IMG/VR virus record: IMGVR_UViG_3300036770_005137
Span: 1 to 63,273 of that record
Direction: 5' to 3' (one strand)
DNA length: 63,273 bases
Source: a virus
Shown: positions 44,301 through 54,500 of the stretch, one piece after another
Layout: the number at the start of each line of letters is the position of its first letter
Numbering within the stretch: position 1 is the first letter of the stretch
Notes under the pieces: generated by a model
Seen by the model: only the letters and a program-made list of their open reading frames with translations
Told to the model about the DNA's origin: nothing
Database searches by the model: none
Translations under genes and position numbers: made by a program

Positions 44301-47300
44301 TCAGAGATAGATAAACTAAAACCAAGTTGTGTAGATTGGTTATCAGTAATTACTTGCTCTTTATCGTATCCACCACTAACTCTAGAATAAACAAAAACAG
44401 AATTAATATCAGGAGCACCTACAACTAAAACAGCTCCTTGACCTGATAAATCAATTGATTGTCCATACCTGCAAACACCTATATTCGGCTCTTTTATGTT
44501 CTGAGTAAGGACCCATTGAGCATCACTATCTTCTGTAATATTATAGACAAACACTTCATCGACCGACGGAACAGCAACAGCGCAGACATATTGATCAAGT
44601 TCCTTAGTCAATACTATCACAGATCCAAATTGTTTATTCACCGCTACAGGACTTGTAATAGTTTGAAAATATAAGAATTCTCCGTAAACATCATTCTTTT
44701 TGTAAAAATGTATTACCTCACTTGTAGAAATAAATTTCTCAGAAACAGCTAACCATAACCCATCGTCACTTAATGAAACATTGTTAGCAAATTCTAATGA
44801 AGTTGTATTAAAACTCGTTATTGTATGCTGTTGTCTCCATGAACCATTGCCTACGTTTTTATAAAATATAGTAATTTGATTTTGATCTGCAATGGCAGAT
44901 GTGCTTCCATTTTTTGATACTGCTATAGATTTACCGATTAGTAAATTATCTTCTTGTAAATTAAAATTAGAGACATAACTTCTATCATATACTGCATTAT
45001 ATTGATAAACTGTGTTTTTATTTGAACCGTCATTATCAACCCAAAGCAATTCATTAGTTTTTATATAATCTGGAATATAATTATTAGCATTATCAATATG
45101 ATCTATTCTAGATTCTTTAAATTCATAAATCAGACAGGCACTACTGTCTGCATTGATATCTTTTTCCCATTTGTCAATCGTTTTTGTGATAAAAATACTT
45201 CTTCCTGTGATACTAGTAATCTTATAAAAGCCTTTTATAATATCTACATTATCAATACCAATAATCTGATTAGGCGATAAAGAAGGTATAGACTCTGCTA
45301 TAAGAATAAGACTTCCATTTTTATATTGAACTGATTCTAATTTTAGATTTACCTTGGTAAATCTATAAACACTCCACAGCTTAGGAGGTGATAAAAATGC
45401 TGTCCAAACATAGTCTCCTTCAGTGAATAAATCGATCTCTTTAGTTAATATTTCATCAAGCGTATCTAAGTTTAACTTAACATCGTTATATCTAACATAA
45501 CCCGGAGTGCGTAAAAATTTCTTAACTTCTCCTGTTGGCCATATATTTTCATTGTATCCTATAGGCTTGATATAAACAGAAGAAGATTTTATTCTGTATA
45601 CAAAGTCAGGATCATCGACAATTTCTTCTGTGAGTTCGACCGGTTGAGGATTTAGATTTATCATCGACTCATTTAAATTGAACTCTATTTCATCATAGAC
45701 TGCACTTGCTCCGTAAGTTCCTACTCTTACAGCCCATTCTTCGTTAAATGTTAAACTCTCCTGATTATCAGAACTTAAAACATCAAACAATTTGTTCAAA
45801 ACATTTTGAGTTCCTTTTTCAGCAATCATTCCTTGATAGAACTTATACTGGCTAATATCGTCGTTAATAATATTTTGTAAGTATTGACGCTTCTGATATC
45901 CAATTAAATGTTGTGCTAATTTTTGCTGCTCTACATCAAAATTATCACTGTCTAAATCATAATAATCTGTAAATTGTTCGGCTTTATAATCCCAGTTTGG
46001 TAATAGTTGGCTTACTGGTTTTTGATCTAATATTATCCAATCTTCTTCATTTAACAACTCTGTGCCGGGTAAAAATTTAGAGGCACTGTAGTAAAAATCT
46101 TTATAAAAAACTATATCACCTAGATTATAATCTGTCCATGGTTGCCAATCTACGATCCTAGCTTCGTCATAGATAAATCCTGGAATATTAAATCCGCCAT
46201 TCCAATCAGTAGTTATGTATCCTTGAATTTTTAATTTTTCATGTCTATAACCAGGCTCAAGATCGTAAATAACATCATTGAACAACGTGTTATTATCTAA
46301 TAATATAACATGTTCCTTCTGCACCAATCTTAATACAGCTCCGTATATTCCATGATTTGTAGAACTAGGAGTAAGATTAAACGAGTTATCCTCTCTATAG
46401 CTATTGACAAAATTATCATCTAATAATTCGCCGTCAACTCTAAAAATCTTATAACCATAAAAACTATCTTTGATATTATCAATAACTGAAATATCAGAAG
46501 AAAAATTTAAATTATTTGCAGCAGGACTAATACTCAAAGCACTACCCGCTGCCCAATTCTGAGTAGTCCAAAATGCAAACTCTTTCGCACTTGTTTCCCA
46601 ATTCTCAACTAGTTTCAAATTAGAATTATAATCGTCAAACTTAAATCCTTGAGATTCTAAATAGGCACCATAACCTAAAATAAAATCTACAACATCTTGT
46701 ATAGAATAAAATTTTGTTCCATAACTTACAATATTTTCAATTCTATCAGAAAAGTCTTTTCTAATAAAAATATCACGACCGCCTATTAAAGGTAAACGAT
46801 TTAATTTTGTATACAGCGAGTTATCAAAAAACGTTTCTGTAGTATGCGAAATTTTAACACGATAATAAACATTATTATAATTTACAAGCTGACCAGCGAG
46901 GTATCGTTGTCCCGAATCCCAATTAATATAACTTTCTGAGATTCCTCCAACATTAACTTCGCGTCCTGCTTTAATATAGGAATAATACTTAAAGTATGGC
47001 TGGTCTTTGTTATAACCTCTAACTTCATAACCATCTGCATATTTTGTTATCAATATTCCACTATAAATTAATTCTTTAGTAGGACTGCTTTTATTGAAAA
47101 ATATCTTATAATTTTCATCAGGGACAAATATTCCTGAAGTGCTATTAGGGTTTTTACTTTCTAAAATAATTTTGCATTTTTCTTGACTTGTAAATCCTCC
47201 AAGCCTAATAGCAAGTTTATTTGTAATAGAGTCTAATTGAAACTTAAGTTTTAAAATCGGCTCTTCTAATTCTACACTAATATTATTAACAATATAATTT

Positions 47301-50300
47301 ACTAGCCCAGATGTAAAAATCCTTTGCTCATCTGATACAATGCTAGGTAGAACTAAGTCACTTAACTTTATTCGTAAATTCGTTTCAGAATAAACTAGTT
47401 GTTGATTTAAATTACGAATTATTCTACTACGATCAAGACATAAAGCAATAACGTTCGAAGGCTCCATTAATAAAGCAGCTTGCAGAAGTGAAAAGGCGTA
47501 GTAACTACTACGTCTCCAAGCAGTTTCCACAGGTCCTTGGTCACCGAAGGTATAATACCCTCCTTGTGTAGGATTTATTAATCCTTTAACATATCCTGCT
47601 TGTAAAGGATTAGCAAGATTACCTTGACTGTCTACTGGCTTCCCGTAATTTAAAATAGTCTTTATAAATTTTTTATTAACTTTAACTGCTTTTCCTGGTT
47701 CTCTAATGATGCCGTCTCTGATATCATCCCATAAAACAAAATTATCACTGGTATATGGAGCAATACCATATACATCTTTCCACCAGGTAGGTTCAATACT
47801 AAATCCTAGACATTCCCAAGGATGTGTATGAGGACGATCAGTGTCTAATATCCAGCGATAAATTCCTCTCCAAAATGCAGGTAAGGTTGTATCGTTAGGC
47901 AGACTAAACCCTCTATAGTTATAAGTCCAAGGATTTAGATAGTCCCACAGATCATTATTTTGAGCTGTAAAATCATTTTGTATTAGGCTTGTCCATTGAA
48001 AGAAATACTGACTAAGAATATTCTCATGCTCTGTTTTAGAGTATGCAGTAGGACGATCTAGTCCTGGAACATAATTCCAAATATCAAATATACTAGGATC
48101 ATACTTTATTTTAATATTATTGAATATTCTTTTTTCTAACTCAAGTAAAACTTGATCTCTGTAATCATTAAATCCTATAGTGATACTTCCATCATGGCCT
48201 TGAATAACTGTTGTAGGTTCTAAATAAGTATCGTCAATATAAATCTTAGGCTCATAAGCAGGATACAATCCTAATTTAGTAGGTGTTGGAGGGCAATAGC
48301 TTCCATCCGTATTTTCATATTCATAAACTTCTAACAGGTCTTCTTCTTGTAGGTCTGTTAAAATAGTAAAGAAATCGCTGTTAAATTCATAATCTCTTCC
48401 GTGTAATAACTGCGTATTATTACGATAAATTAACACAGATTTATTTGATAATTCTTCCAAACTAAAAACAGACCCTAATGGATATATTTTAGTCCTTGAA
48501 TCTAATACACGATATTCAAAACGCTTATTAGCCGTATAAGCAAACATGTCACTTAAAAAGTAAGGATCAGTTTTAGGGCGATCCTTATTAAGACTATCTA
48601 ATATAATATCTACCATCTGCTTAGGTTCAGTTTGAACTCCAATCTCAGAAGACGCTACTAGAAAAGCTGTTTTAAACTTGCCATAATCAAATCGAGCTTT
48701 TTCTAAAGCAGATACCACATTAAAATCTTTAGTTCCTAAAAAGTATAGACTAGAATTTAAAGGAGCACTATGTTGAACAAATCTTGTTCCATATTGTGTT
48801 ACCATTCCTATATCACGAAGATTATTGTCTCCTGGAAATATTCCTTTAAAATTATCTAAATTATCAATAATACTATCGACATGATCAATCACTTCGCCTA
48901 ACGTAAAAGTTAAAAGGTCATCATTCAAAGGATTATTTTGCAAATTTATTGGAATTTCATAATGTCCATTTTGGTTCTTTGGTTGCTTCGAATACAATTT
49001 TAATGTTACAATGTCCGATGTTGTTACAGCATTATATAAGAATACCTCTTTTCTTACCGGACCATTGACAACGAAAAATTTATCATTAAGAATTTTTTTA
49101 TGGTTTATATAAACTTTAACTTTTAAATCGCTAAGGTCAAGATTATCATCAAAAGTATCGATAGGAAAACCTTTATTGACACCATCAATATCATGATTTT
49201 TAAAAACTCTTATAACAGGTTGAGTATCAATGATTTCACTTTTTATCCATCCGTTAGTATAACTAAAATCATTTAGAGAGTTTATTTTTCTTAAAAAACC
49301 AACATTTATAATTTTTGATAAAACTGTAGATACATTCTTATAAGTGAAAGTATCATTTAATAAATTATACTCAAATACAATATCTCCGACATTGCTGATA
49401 TTTCTATATGTTAGACTGAATCCTAATTCTGCGTCTGCGCTACCTGTTCCAACTTTATAAGAAAATATTTTAGTTCCTTTAAAACTCGAACCATCATAGT
49501 AGCTAAAATCACTAAAACTATTTCCATCCTGGTCAAACATATCAAATAACGGTGCTTGATTAGCATCAAATTTAATTTGTCCTAGTTTCCAACTAGTTCC
49601 GTTATACCAATACATCAGCCCTTGATTACCTGTGATATTATATTCAATGCCTTGTTGAACAATCTTAACAGGCTCGGACATTCCTTTGTTAACTAAAACA
49701 GTCTCATACTTTTGTGGTTCATTGTCGGGCTCTTGTGTTAAATTAATTTGCCTTCTTATGCCACTGAAAACTTCTAAGCTATGTATACTATCACCGGTAG
49801 CTAAAATGTCAACAACATTTTGTAATAGTATATCTGTGTATAATTGTAAAGTTTGTTCATCAATAACCTTAACATAATAAACTTTTCTATGTATTAATCC
49901 TTGTAGTTGAATATTACCGTTGCTTAGATACACAACTTGATCACCGTTTATCAATCCGTGATCTGTATCACACTTAATAGTGTCTGTGGCTACATTGACA
50001 CTACCGGCTGAATCTGAAGGTGCTAATGCACTAAAGTTCAAACGTCTACCTGGAATTGTAAGGTTAATAAAGTTAACCTTAAAAATTCGACCATTAACTA
50101 ACCTATCTGGATCAGCTGTAAATAGAACTCTCATTCCGTCAGTTAAGTCTACACCATCAATGTTATAACCTAAACTACCTTCAATAGTGCTAAAGACGTC
50201 TGTGGTAAAATTATCAATTAAGTCAACATTCTTTTTATTAACATGTCCAAAGTTATAAAGTTTTAGGTCTGAATCAAATTCGATAATAGGCCTTGATGCT

Positions 50301-51556
50301 CGTAAACTTTGATCAATCTCAAAGTTACTTCCTCTAACTTCTGCTGTTTTTTTCAATACATCTTGGTGGAACCATCTGTTCACACGAGACCAAGGATTCT
50401 TGTCTTTACTAGACCTTTCAACAACAATATAGTCTTTCGACTTTGGATAGGTAGTTTGTGTGCTAAAAGGAACGTTATCAAAAGGATCGTCATCAAATAA
50501 TAAAGATTTTTCTTCTGTATATGTTCCAGTTATTTCTAGATCATTAGCATTAATGAGCCTAATTGCAGTCCCTACTCCTTCAACAAACCAAAAGCCATCT
50601 TTATAAATTTCAGGAGAAGTATTACCAACAAAGCTTAATTTCATTCCGTTGGAGAAACTTAACCCATCAGGTAATGTATAAGTTTTCTTTCCTATAATAT
50701 CTTTTTCAACATCTAAGAATGTGTTTTCTTCTATGTCTTTGATGATGAGTATACCACCGATATTTGGATCAACTTCGCTTAGATAGTAAAGAACATCAGG
50801 AGCGTTCATTGGAACATTAAAAATCATTTCTCCTATAACTATACCATTGGCACTAACGATGCCAGGATTATTTGTATAACGATCCAAATCTCCCACTGTT
50901 CTTAAATTCTTAATACTGAAAGGATGATCACTACTGTTAATACTAAATCTGTATGTTTGACCTCTATATAAGGTTAACGTAGGGTTTCTTGTTAAACCGT
51001 CAGGTGTTAAAAGATAAGCATAACTATCACCTTGATCTTCTAAAACAACAGTATATGTGCTGTCAATCGCAAGTTGTTGTCCTTGAACATCTATAGGATC
51101 TGGACCGTAGGGTAACCAATAATACTGTTGAAAATTAACAAATTTGTCCCAGTTAATATGTGGATTCCAGCTATAAAATTCTTGATGATTTAATCTAGAA
51201 TGATTGTTTGTTAAGCCATTTAATACATCAATATGATTGATATGATCAATATAATCTTTGAAAAAATCTACATTACCAAATCTGTCTTGAACTACAGCAG
51301 CAGGTTCTAGCTGATAATCTTGTCTAATTTTATCTGCTGCTGCTATAAACACATCATCATAATTGACACTTTCAGCATTTTGTCTACCAACAAACCCACT
51401 GAGCTTCTTTACAGTTCCAGGCTGTATTAATTGATCTAACGTAGAGAATAAAAATTTCTTATTAGACTGAGTTCGATAAAATCTCGGTAATAAATCAGAA
51501 CTTTTTCTTTTTCTATTTCCGTTAATCGGTAAAGGTGATTCGTTATCAAAAGACAT
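38303..51556 (-). CDS. Giant virion protein, 4417 residues, probably baseplate (gp7 position)
   Basis: One uninterrupted frame of 13.25 kb follows gp6, where T4 has gp7 (about 1030 residues). Visible parts: a beta-rich region near 190-270 with a cupredoxin-like LYRGQTYRFSINSSDHPF; a conserved WWKDVYGIAPYTS block near 1258; an FG-GAP-like propeller near 2200-2570 (S-x-DG repeats, LVVGAPDINSVFVYS); GYGY and GSGY strand motifs near 2990-3030 and 3350; repeated ADGST beta domains near 3780, 3855 and 3932; and near 4200 a segment IIEINGERIEYF followed by LRRGTLGT. No enzyme motif is visible. It starts by TAATG overlap with gp6. Confidence 0.78.
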   Translation of the reverse strand: MSFDNESPLPINGNRKRKSSDLLPRFYRTQSNKKFLFSTLDQLIQPGTVKKLSGFVGRQNAESVNYDDVFIAAADKIRQDYQLEPAAVVQDRFGNVDFFKDYIDHINHIDVLNGLTNNHSRLNHQEFYSWNPHINWDKFVNFQQYYWLPYGPDPIDVQGQQLAIDSTYTVVLEDQGDSYAYLLTPDGLTRNPTLTLYRGQTYRFSINSSDHPFSIKNLRTVGDLDRYTNNPGIVSANGIVIGEMIFNVPMNAPDVLYYLSEVDPNIGGILIIKDIEENTFLDVEKDIIGKKTYTLPDGLSFSNGMKLSFVGNTSPEIYKDGFWFVEGVGTAIRLINANDLEITGTYTEEKSLLFDDDPFDNVPFSTQTTYPKSKDYIVVERSSKDKNPWSRVNRWFHQDVLKKTAEVRGSNFEIDQSLRASRPIIEFDSDLKLYNFGHVNKKNVDLIDNFTTDVFSTIEGSLGYNIDGVDLTDGMRVLFTADPDRLVNGRIFKVNFINLTIPGRRLNFSALAPSDSAGSVNVATDTIKCDTDHGLINGDQVVYLSNGNIQLQGLIHRKVYYVKVIDEQTLQLYTDILLQNVVDILATGDSIHSLEVFSGIRRQINLTQEPDNEPQKYETVLVNKGMSEPVKIVQQGIEYNITGNQGLMYWYNGTSWKLGQIKFDANQAPLFDMFDQDGNSFSDFSYYDGSSFKGTKIFSYKVGTGSADAELGFSLTYRNISNVGDIVFEYNLLNDTFTYKNVSTVLSKIINVGFLRKINSLNDFSYTNGWIKSEIIDTQPVIRVFKNHDIDGVNKGFPIDTFDDNLDLSDLKVKVYINHKKILNDKFFVVNGPVRKEVFLYNAVTTSDIVTLKLYSKQPKNQNGHYEIPINLQNNPLNDDLLTFTLGEVIDHVDSIIDNLDNFKGIFPGDNNLRDIGMVTQYGTRFVQHSAPLNSSLYFLGTKDFNVVSALEKARFDYGKFKTAFLVASSEIGVQTEPKQMVDIILDSLNKDRPKTDPYFLSDMFAYTANKRFEYRVLDSRTKIYPLGSVFSLEELSNKSVLIYRNNTQLLHGRDYEFNSDFFTILTDLQEEDLLEVYEYENTDGSYCPPTPTKLGLYPAYEPKIYIDDTYLEPTTVIQGHDGSITIGFNDYRDQVLLELEKRIFNNIKIKYDPSIFDIWNYVPGLDRPTAYSKTEHENILSQYFFQWTSLIQNDFTAQNNDLWDYLNPWTYNYRGFSLPNDTTLPAFWRGIYRWILDTDRPHTHPWECLGFSIEPTWWKDVYGIAPYTSDNFVLWDDIRDGIIREPGKAVKVNKKFIKTILNYGKPVDSQGNLANPLQAGYVKGLINPTQGGYYTFGDQGPVETAWRRSSYYAFSLLQAALLMEPSNVIALCLDRSRIIRNLNQQLVYSETNLRIKLSDLVLPSIVSDEQRIFTSGLVNYIVNNISVELEEPILKLKFQLDSITNKLAIRLGGFTSQEKCKIILESKNPNSTSGIFVPDENYKIFFNKSSPTKELIYSGILITKYADGYEVRGYNKDQPYFKYYSYIKAGREVNVGGISESYINWDSGQRYLAGQLVNYNNVYYRVKISHTTETFFDNSLYTKLNRLPLIGGRDIFIRKDFSDRIENIVSYGTKFYSIQDVVDFILGYGAYLESQGFKFDDYNSNLKLVENWETSAKEFAFWTTQNWAAGSALSISPAANNLNFSSDISVIDNIKDSFYGYKIFRVDGELLDDNFVNSYREDNSFNLTPSSTNHGIYGAVLRLVQKEHVILLDNNTLFNDVIYDLEPGYRHEKLKIQGYITTDWNGGFNIPGFIYDEARIVDWQPWTDYNLGDIVFYKDFYYSASKFLPGTELLNEEDWIILDQKPVSQLLPNWDYKAEQFTDYYDLDSDNFDVEQQKLAQHLIGYQKRQYLQNIINDDISQYKFYQGMIAEKGTQNVLNKLFDVLSSDNQESLTFNEEWAVRVGTYGASAVYDEIEFNLNESMINLNPQPVELTEEIVDDPDFVYRIKSSSVYIKPIGYNENIWPTGEVKKFLRTPGYVRYNDVKLNLDTLDEILTKEIDLFTEGDYVWTAFLSPPKLWSVYRFTKVNLKLESVQYKNGSLILIAESIPSLSPNQIIGIDNVDIIKGFYKITSITGRSIFITKTIDKWEKDINADSSACLIYEFKESRIDHIDNANNYIPDYIKTNELLWVDNDGSNKNTVYQYNAVYDRSYVSNFNLQEDNLLIGKSIAVSKNGSTSAIADQNQITIFYKNVGNGSWRQQHTITSFNTTSLEFANNVSLSDDGLWLAVSEKFISTSEVIHFYKKNDVYGEFLYFQTITSPVAVNKQFGSVIVLTKELDQYVCAVAVPSVDEVFVYNITEDSDAQWVLTQNIKEPNIGVCRYGQSIDLSGQGAVLVVGAPDINSVFVYSRVSGGYDKEQVITDNQSTQLGFSLSISDDGATIAAGAIDDDSVLVNSGKVDVYKLTESGYVKSQTIKSNFLTSFESFGYYVKFMNNDQTLVIFAVNGDVNNYSTFDQAATTFDNNTLRFNDIKFNSGRVDVYDKYSENYIYGESLSTDSGTDLTDRYGYSIGVGSNSILVSSIREDVDNFTNLGVIFNYYKQPNTFSWTKKYQQADKIISSRFKKVYLYDTESNELLKYLDVVDVAQGKVVGIADQEIRFKTFYDPATYSIGSELVNVDEGQAWNKQYVGMLWWDLTKAKFIENNLGNTVYRSSNWNQLYETASIDIYEWVETKYKPSEWDTLSGTEKGDSLGISGVSKYGNTVYSIRQSYDVTSQSFKNVYYYWVKNPTIIPNVQDRKLSASDVSKLISDPVAQGYPCISFTGSNTFILVNLARFVKADKTNLNIEYWTVDDHLTKSNKHSQWKLISNHEKTIIPVEIEKKWLDSLLGKDDFDRVIPNLKLNLKKRYGISNRPRQGMFVNRLEALKQLIESVNSVMKKHIIVDDYDISDLFLKEIAPSASSGEWDESVDTVDELRFINTSLVTPAVLEPVIDNGRIVDISIVSPGYGYKNSPYIEVQGIGKRAKLRSTINNLGQVTGVQVINSGEGYLIDTALTIRNFAVLVKSDVNVSGSWSVYSYNQQLSSYEKVKSQGYDTTRYWKYIDWYETGYNQFTKIDHLVTNTYGLYTLYAEIGQVVKVENVGSGGWLLLEKYNDKVTLDYTENYNVIGRQAGTIQFLQSLYDFSVDVVGYDNHLYDSQYYDNVPVQELRIILNVLKTKILVDDLYPDYLNLFFNSLRYVLYEQPFVDWVTKTSFVKSKHNLGELKQKVTYKNDSLDNFEDYIKEVKPYRTKIREFVSSYNRLEQSRMSVTDFDIPPYVNDLYQVANINLNISDDSSLNPKLSEYPWKHWRDNVGFKIIDLVIVDGGSGYISNPVVRINGDSKIQAQAKAYVSVGKLNRIQITNYGSGYLSVPEVIIDGGLSSTGVAARAVAVIESEVVRSNKVSMKFDRTTKSNPIQDITITETFQGTGSQLQFVLKYAARTERNSYSVTINGIDVLKDSCSLIVKTTSVKGFTSYYGVLTFETAPARNDVIVINYIVGFEHLNALDRIKHYYDPTVGMLGNDFNQLMTGIDYGGVDIQGLINFVGTGGWDSDNWGDGFWGEEDEGFEDQIFEIDQSSSYGPFEFNYVPQAGQQINVYLKRPIISALNEYTEIRLDDPNFGTPNPVTNLNAVMQTIIGDGITSAYILPNPTNNPPLDLEPGDLIIFRKNTSDGSKSPKPDDYDTQLQGGNLAYTTATGVDPSEVIVDGDGLITPTTSYAPEEVVPGQVVDALALKVFQLPTSTSAKIFFKNYIADGSTEDFSALQIPQNTSAVIVKVGYEIKKQNVDYTFDWYTKNISFTTAPTAGSVVSVISMGYVSEKILDLDHFVADGSTVEFVTSALFTENLGHIVLVNGQSVDYEVFETDSEYAAIYRVGIRFGLAPTANSLITYMITDDQNYSASIVKSEQISADGSTVEFPLVNMVGVKDPLSSNVLVIKNGEILNPSLNEYFTLSGNVLIYTMSKYEQLPGTIDASKIKVYLNGSLLQVGLDYTLDLTGFSVILNTNTYVEDGILIVSNLTNSQYRIDSTSSSPSIVFASAPLNTDYIEVISFYNHDILDIVRTQESITSSAALDIDTPDYYRYRNLQGRRFKLFRPVKVDDYVWIIKNNKLLTHSIDFYLDNDFQQVVLANNVISTDILDVITFGSGESIEGYGFMQFKDMLNRFHYKRLNKSKTTRLTQDLRQNDLTIEVFDGSVLDIPDVGLNIPGIIEINGERIEYFQKVGNSLSKLRRGTLGTGAPTIHRADSLVINLGSSETVPYQDVQKIERVIGEPTSSISVSFDPTVESKEFTTQTDNDGVEVFVGGLRLRKSSYDMFDYSNGYPYSPEGDDVNISSEFTVSGNNISLSSNVPENVEVLVVKKTGAIWEDSVDTALQDSSTVQAKFIVQVATFYPEYPK

Positions 51557-54500
51557 TATTGATTTCCTGAACTAATAATTGTTTGCTGCACAGTATAATA
51601 AGGTGTGTAAGAAATAGTTCCAGAAGACTTAATTCTACTTGCTGTAACAGAGCTGATAATTTCAACATCATCAATGGTTGCAGAGCTTACAAAAATCTGA
51701 TCTTTTTCTGACTTAATTTCTAATAAACTACCAAATGTTAATCCCTGCTTCTTTGGAACAATTAAAAAATTAACGATGTTAGTGGCTAACTTATTCATTA
51801 CGTAAGTAGACAATTCTGTAAAATAAAAGTTATCCCCAAAGTCCCAATTATCAATCGCGAAAAATTCATTTACAGCACTTATAACCTTGCTTTTAATATC
51901 GTTGTCGCTTATCACTATTTCATTATTTTTAACTACTTTAAATATGGCTTGCAGATCAATACTAGCATTACTACCGAATAATACTTTATATCTAGCAGGA
52001 TGATAGATAATCTCATCACTGATTGTTTTGATCTTATTCAGCTCACCGCCTAACATATTATACAAGGAATCTGTGCTAGGAGGTAAAGGCATAACAGATC
52101 TTGTTCCGTCTAAATATTCTCTAAACTGCTTGTCGTATTGTTTGGTTAAAACAAATACATCAATAAGATTTGTTAATCCTGGATCAATCCTTGACTCGTA
52201 ATCAGCGTTATGAATATATTGAAATTTGATTTTATCTCGACCAATAAAACAACGATAATCCAAACTTACTACAAGTTCTGATGTATCTCGATTTAATTTT
52301 TTAACAACATCTTTATCAACAAAATAAAAATATTGTCCATCATTGAATATGCTTAAATCTGTTAACTCTGACTCGGAATTTTTAATTAACACAATTTCAT
52401 CTAAGTTATCAGTATATCTATAATCTTCTTGCTGGTCTTCAATAGTATATAATTCTTGTATGACATATGCGTTTTGTAATGAATATGTTGATGTAGCAAT
52501 AATGTCTTCAAATATATCTGGGTTGTCAACTACTGCATCATCATCACTATCAGCAAAACTAACTTGAATTTTCTTGGTGTCTACATAGCCGTCAAGACCT
52601 CTAAACTCTTCAACTATTTCCCAATCTTTATCTACAGTAAAATTCTTTAATAAGCTCGAAGAATAATCTATGTTAACATTTAAAACTTTTATTTTATCTT
52701 TTTCTACTGTGTTAGTTCTAGTGTCGTAGATTTTGTCACTACTGTCAAAATAAAATCTTACTTGCTTATCACTTTCAAAAATATACCTTAATAATCTAAA
52801 ACTTACAGTGTAGTATTCTGTATCTGTGGAAAAATTTACTAGCCAACTACTATCTAATTTTTGATTAGTATTGTCTCCGGTTTGCCCTAGGCTAAACTTG
52901 TCTGTAAGATTTAAATTTACTTCATATATAATGTTCCAAGCACTAGAAGCTTGATCGTAACGTAGTCCAAAAGGTTTATGAGCATATACTAAATCAATTA
53001 TTGAACTTATTACATTTTGATTTAGGGTTGTTTTAAAAGGTGCCACTATACTAGTTAATAGAGCACTTGAAGGAACAATATCATTTAGTTTTACTGCGCC
53101 AGTTCCGTCGGTAAGAACTCCGGTTCCTCCGTTAGTTCCATCTCCTGCAACATAGACAACCTTAGAATAGATATACTTTACAGTGCCGAAACCGTTATCA
53201 GTTGTTAAAGCATTATCTTTTAATTTGTTAAAATAATATCCATTAGGTGCTTGAAATTTTAAAATACTTCCTGGCAATACAGATTTTAATAATGTAGTTG
53301 TGTAGGTTCCTAGTTTTAAAGCTACAGAACTAGTTACATTATTTTTTAAGAATCCTGTAGATAAATTAGTCTCTGATGTTATTTCAGTCCAACTTACATT
53401 TAAATCTGAAGTTAAAATTTTAGTAAACTTATTGTAATAGTAGTCTCTTAGAGTAGTTTTACTCATAAAATCATATAACTGATTTAGTATAACAGATTCT
53501 ATATCACTCTTAGTATCAAATTTAAATTGGAAACTATCTATGTATTCTTCTTTATAAACAACACCATCATCAGCAAATAGATTAGTTTTACTATACTTGC
53601 CGGTAGGATCTACTAAATCAAAATATCTGCTGATTCCGCTGCTGCTGCGATTAACTGACTTGACCTTCATCACTTGTTGACTAACACTGAAAGGTGAAAT
53701 GTTATAATCTTCAGCTGTGATCATTCTATTCTGAGTGTAATAAGTCGCAGGTGCTTTCTTTTTAATATCAGCAGAACTCTCTGGCTCTGCACTATTATTC
53801 ACACTGGTAACTAAACTTAAACTTAGAATAACTGTTTCAGGTTTAGAAAAATTACTGATGTAAGGTATTTCAATGCTGATATTACGCATATCACGAGGAT
53901 TAATTGTATAACTTATCCCTTCGCTTGTTCTATAGTATACTCTGAATTTTCCTAAAGGAATATTTCCAAAAACACCATCACTAAATTGTAGTGTCACTCT
54001 ATCATTGGATCTTGTAATTACAGTATAAAAATTTCTTATAGACTTTTCCAAGCTATTGTATATTACATTATTACCTTCAACAGAACTTAACTTTTTCCAA
54101 TATTCTACTTCAGCATTGCCTTGACTTAGTTTGTAAAGCCATACGTCTGTGTCATTAATATTATTAGCATCAATATCTAATGTTTCATTTGGTGCTGGTT
54201 GTGTAAATGTAAAAGTTCCTTGATTCAATTGTCCTTGTTTGAACAACATAAAAAACCCTGTATTAGAACTGGCATTACCTTTTCCATCATTACGATATAA
54301 AAAAGCGAACCTATTTCCCAGGGCAGGCGGTTCTTCATAAATTTCATCAGAATTTTGAAAAGTAGAACTTGTTATTTCAAAACTCATATTTCTACCATCT
54401 ATGTTTTTATCAAAATTAAAAATTGGCACATCTAAGTTGCTACTTTGAAACCTATATTGCTCGGTTGGAATACCATAAATTGTAGCTTTATCTTCAGGAC

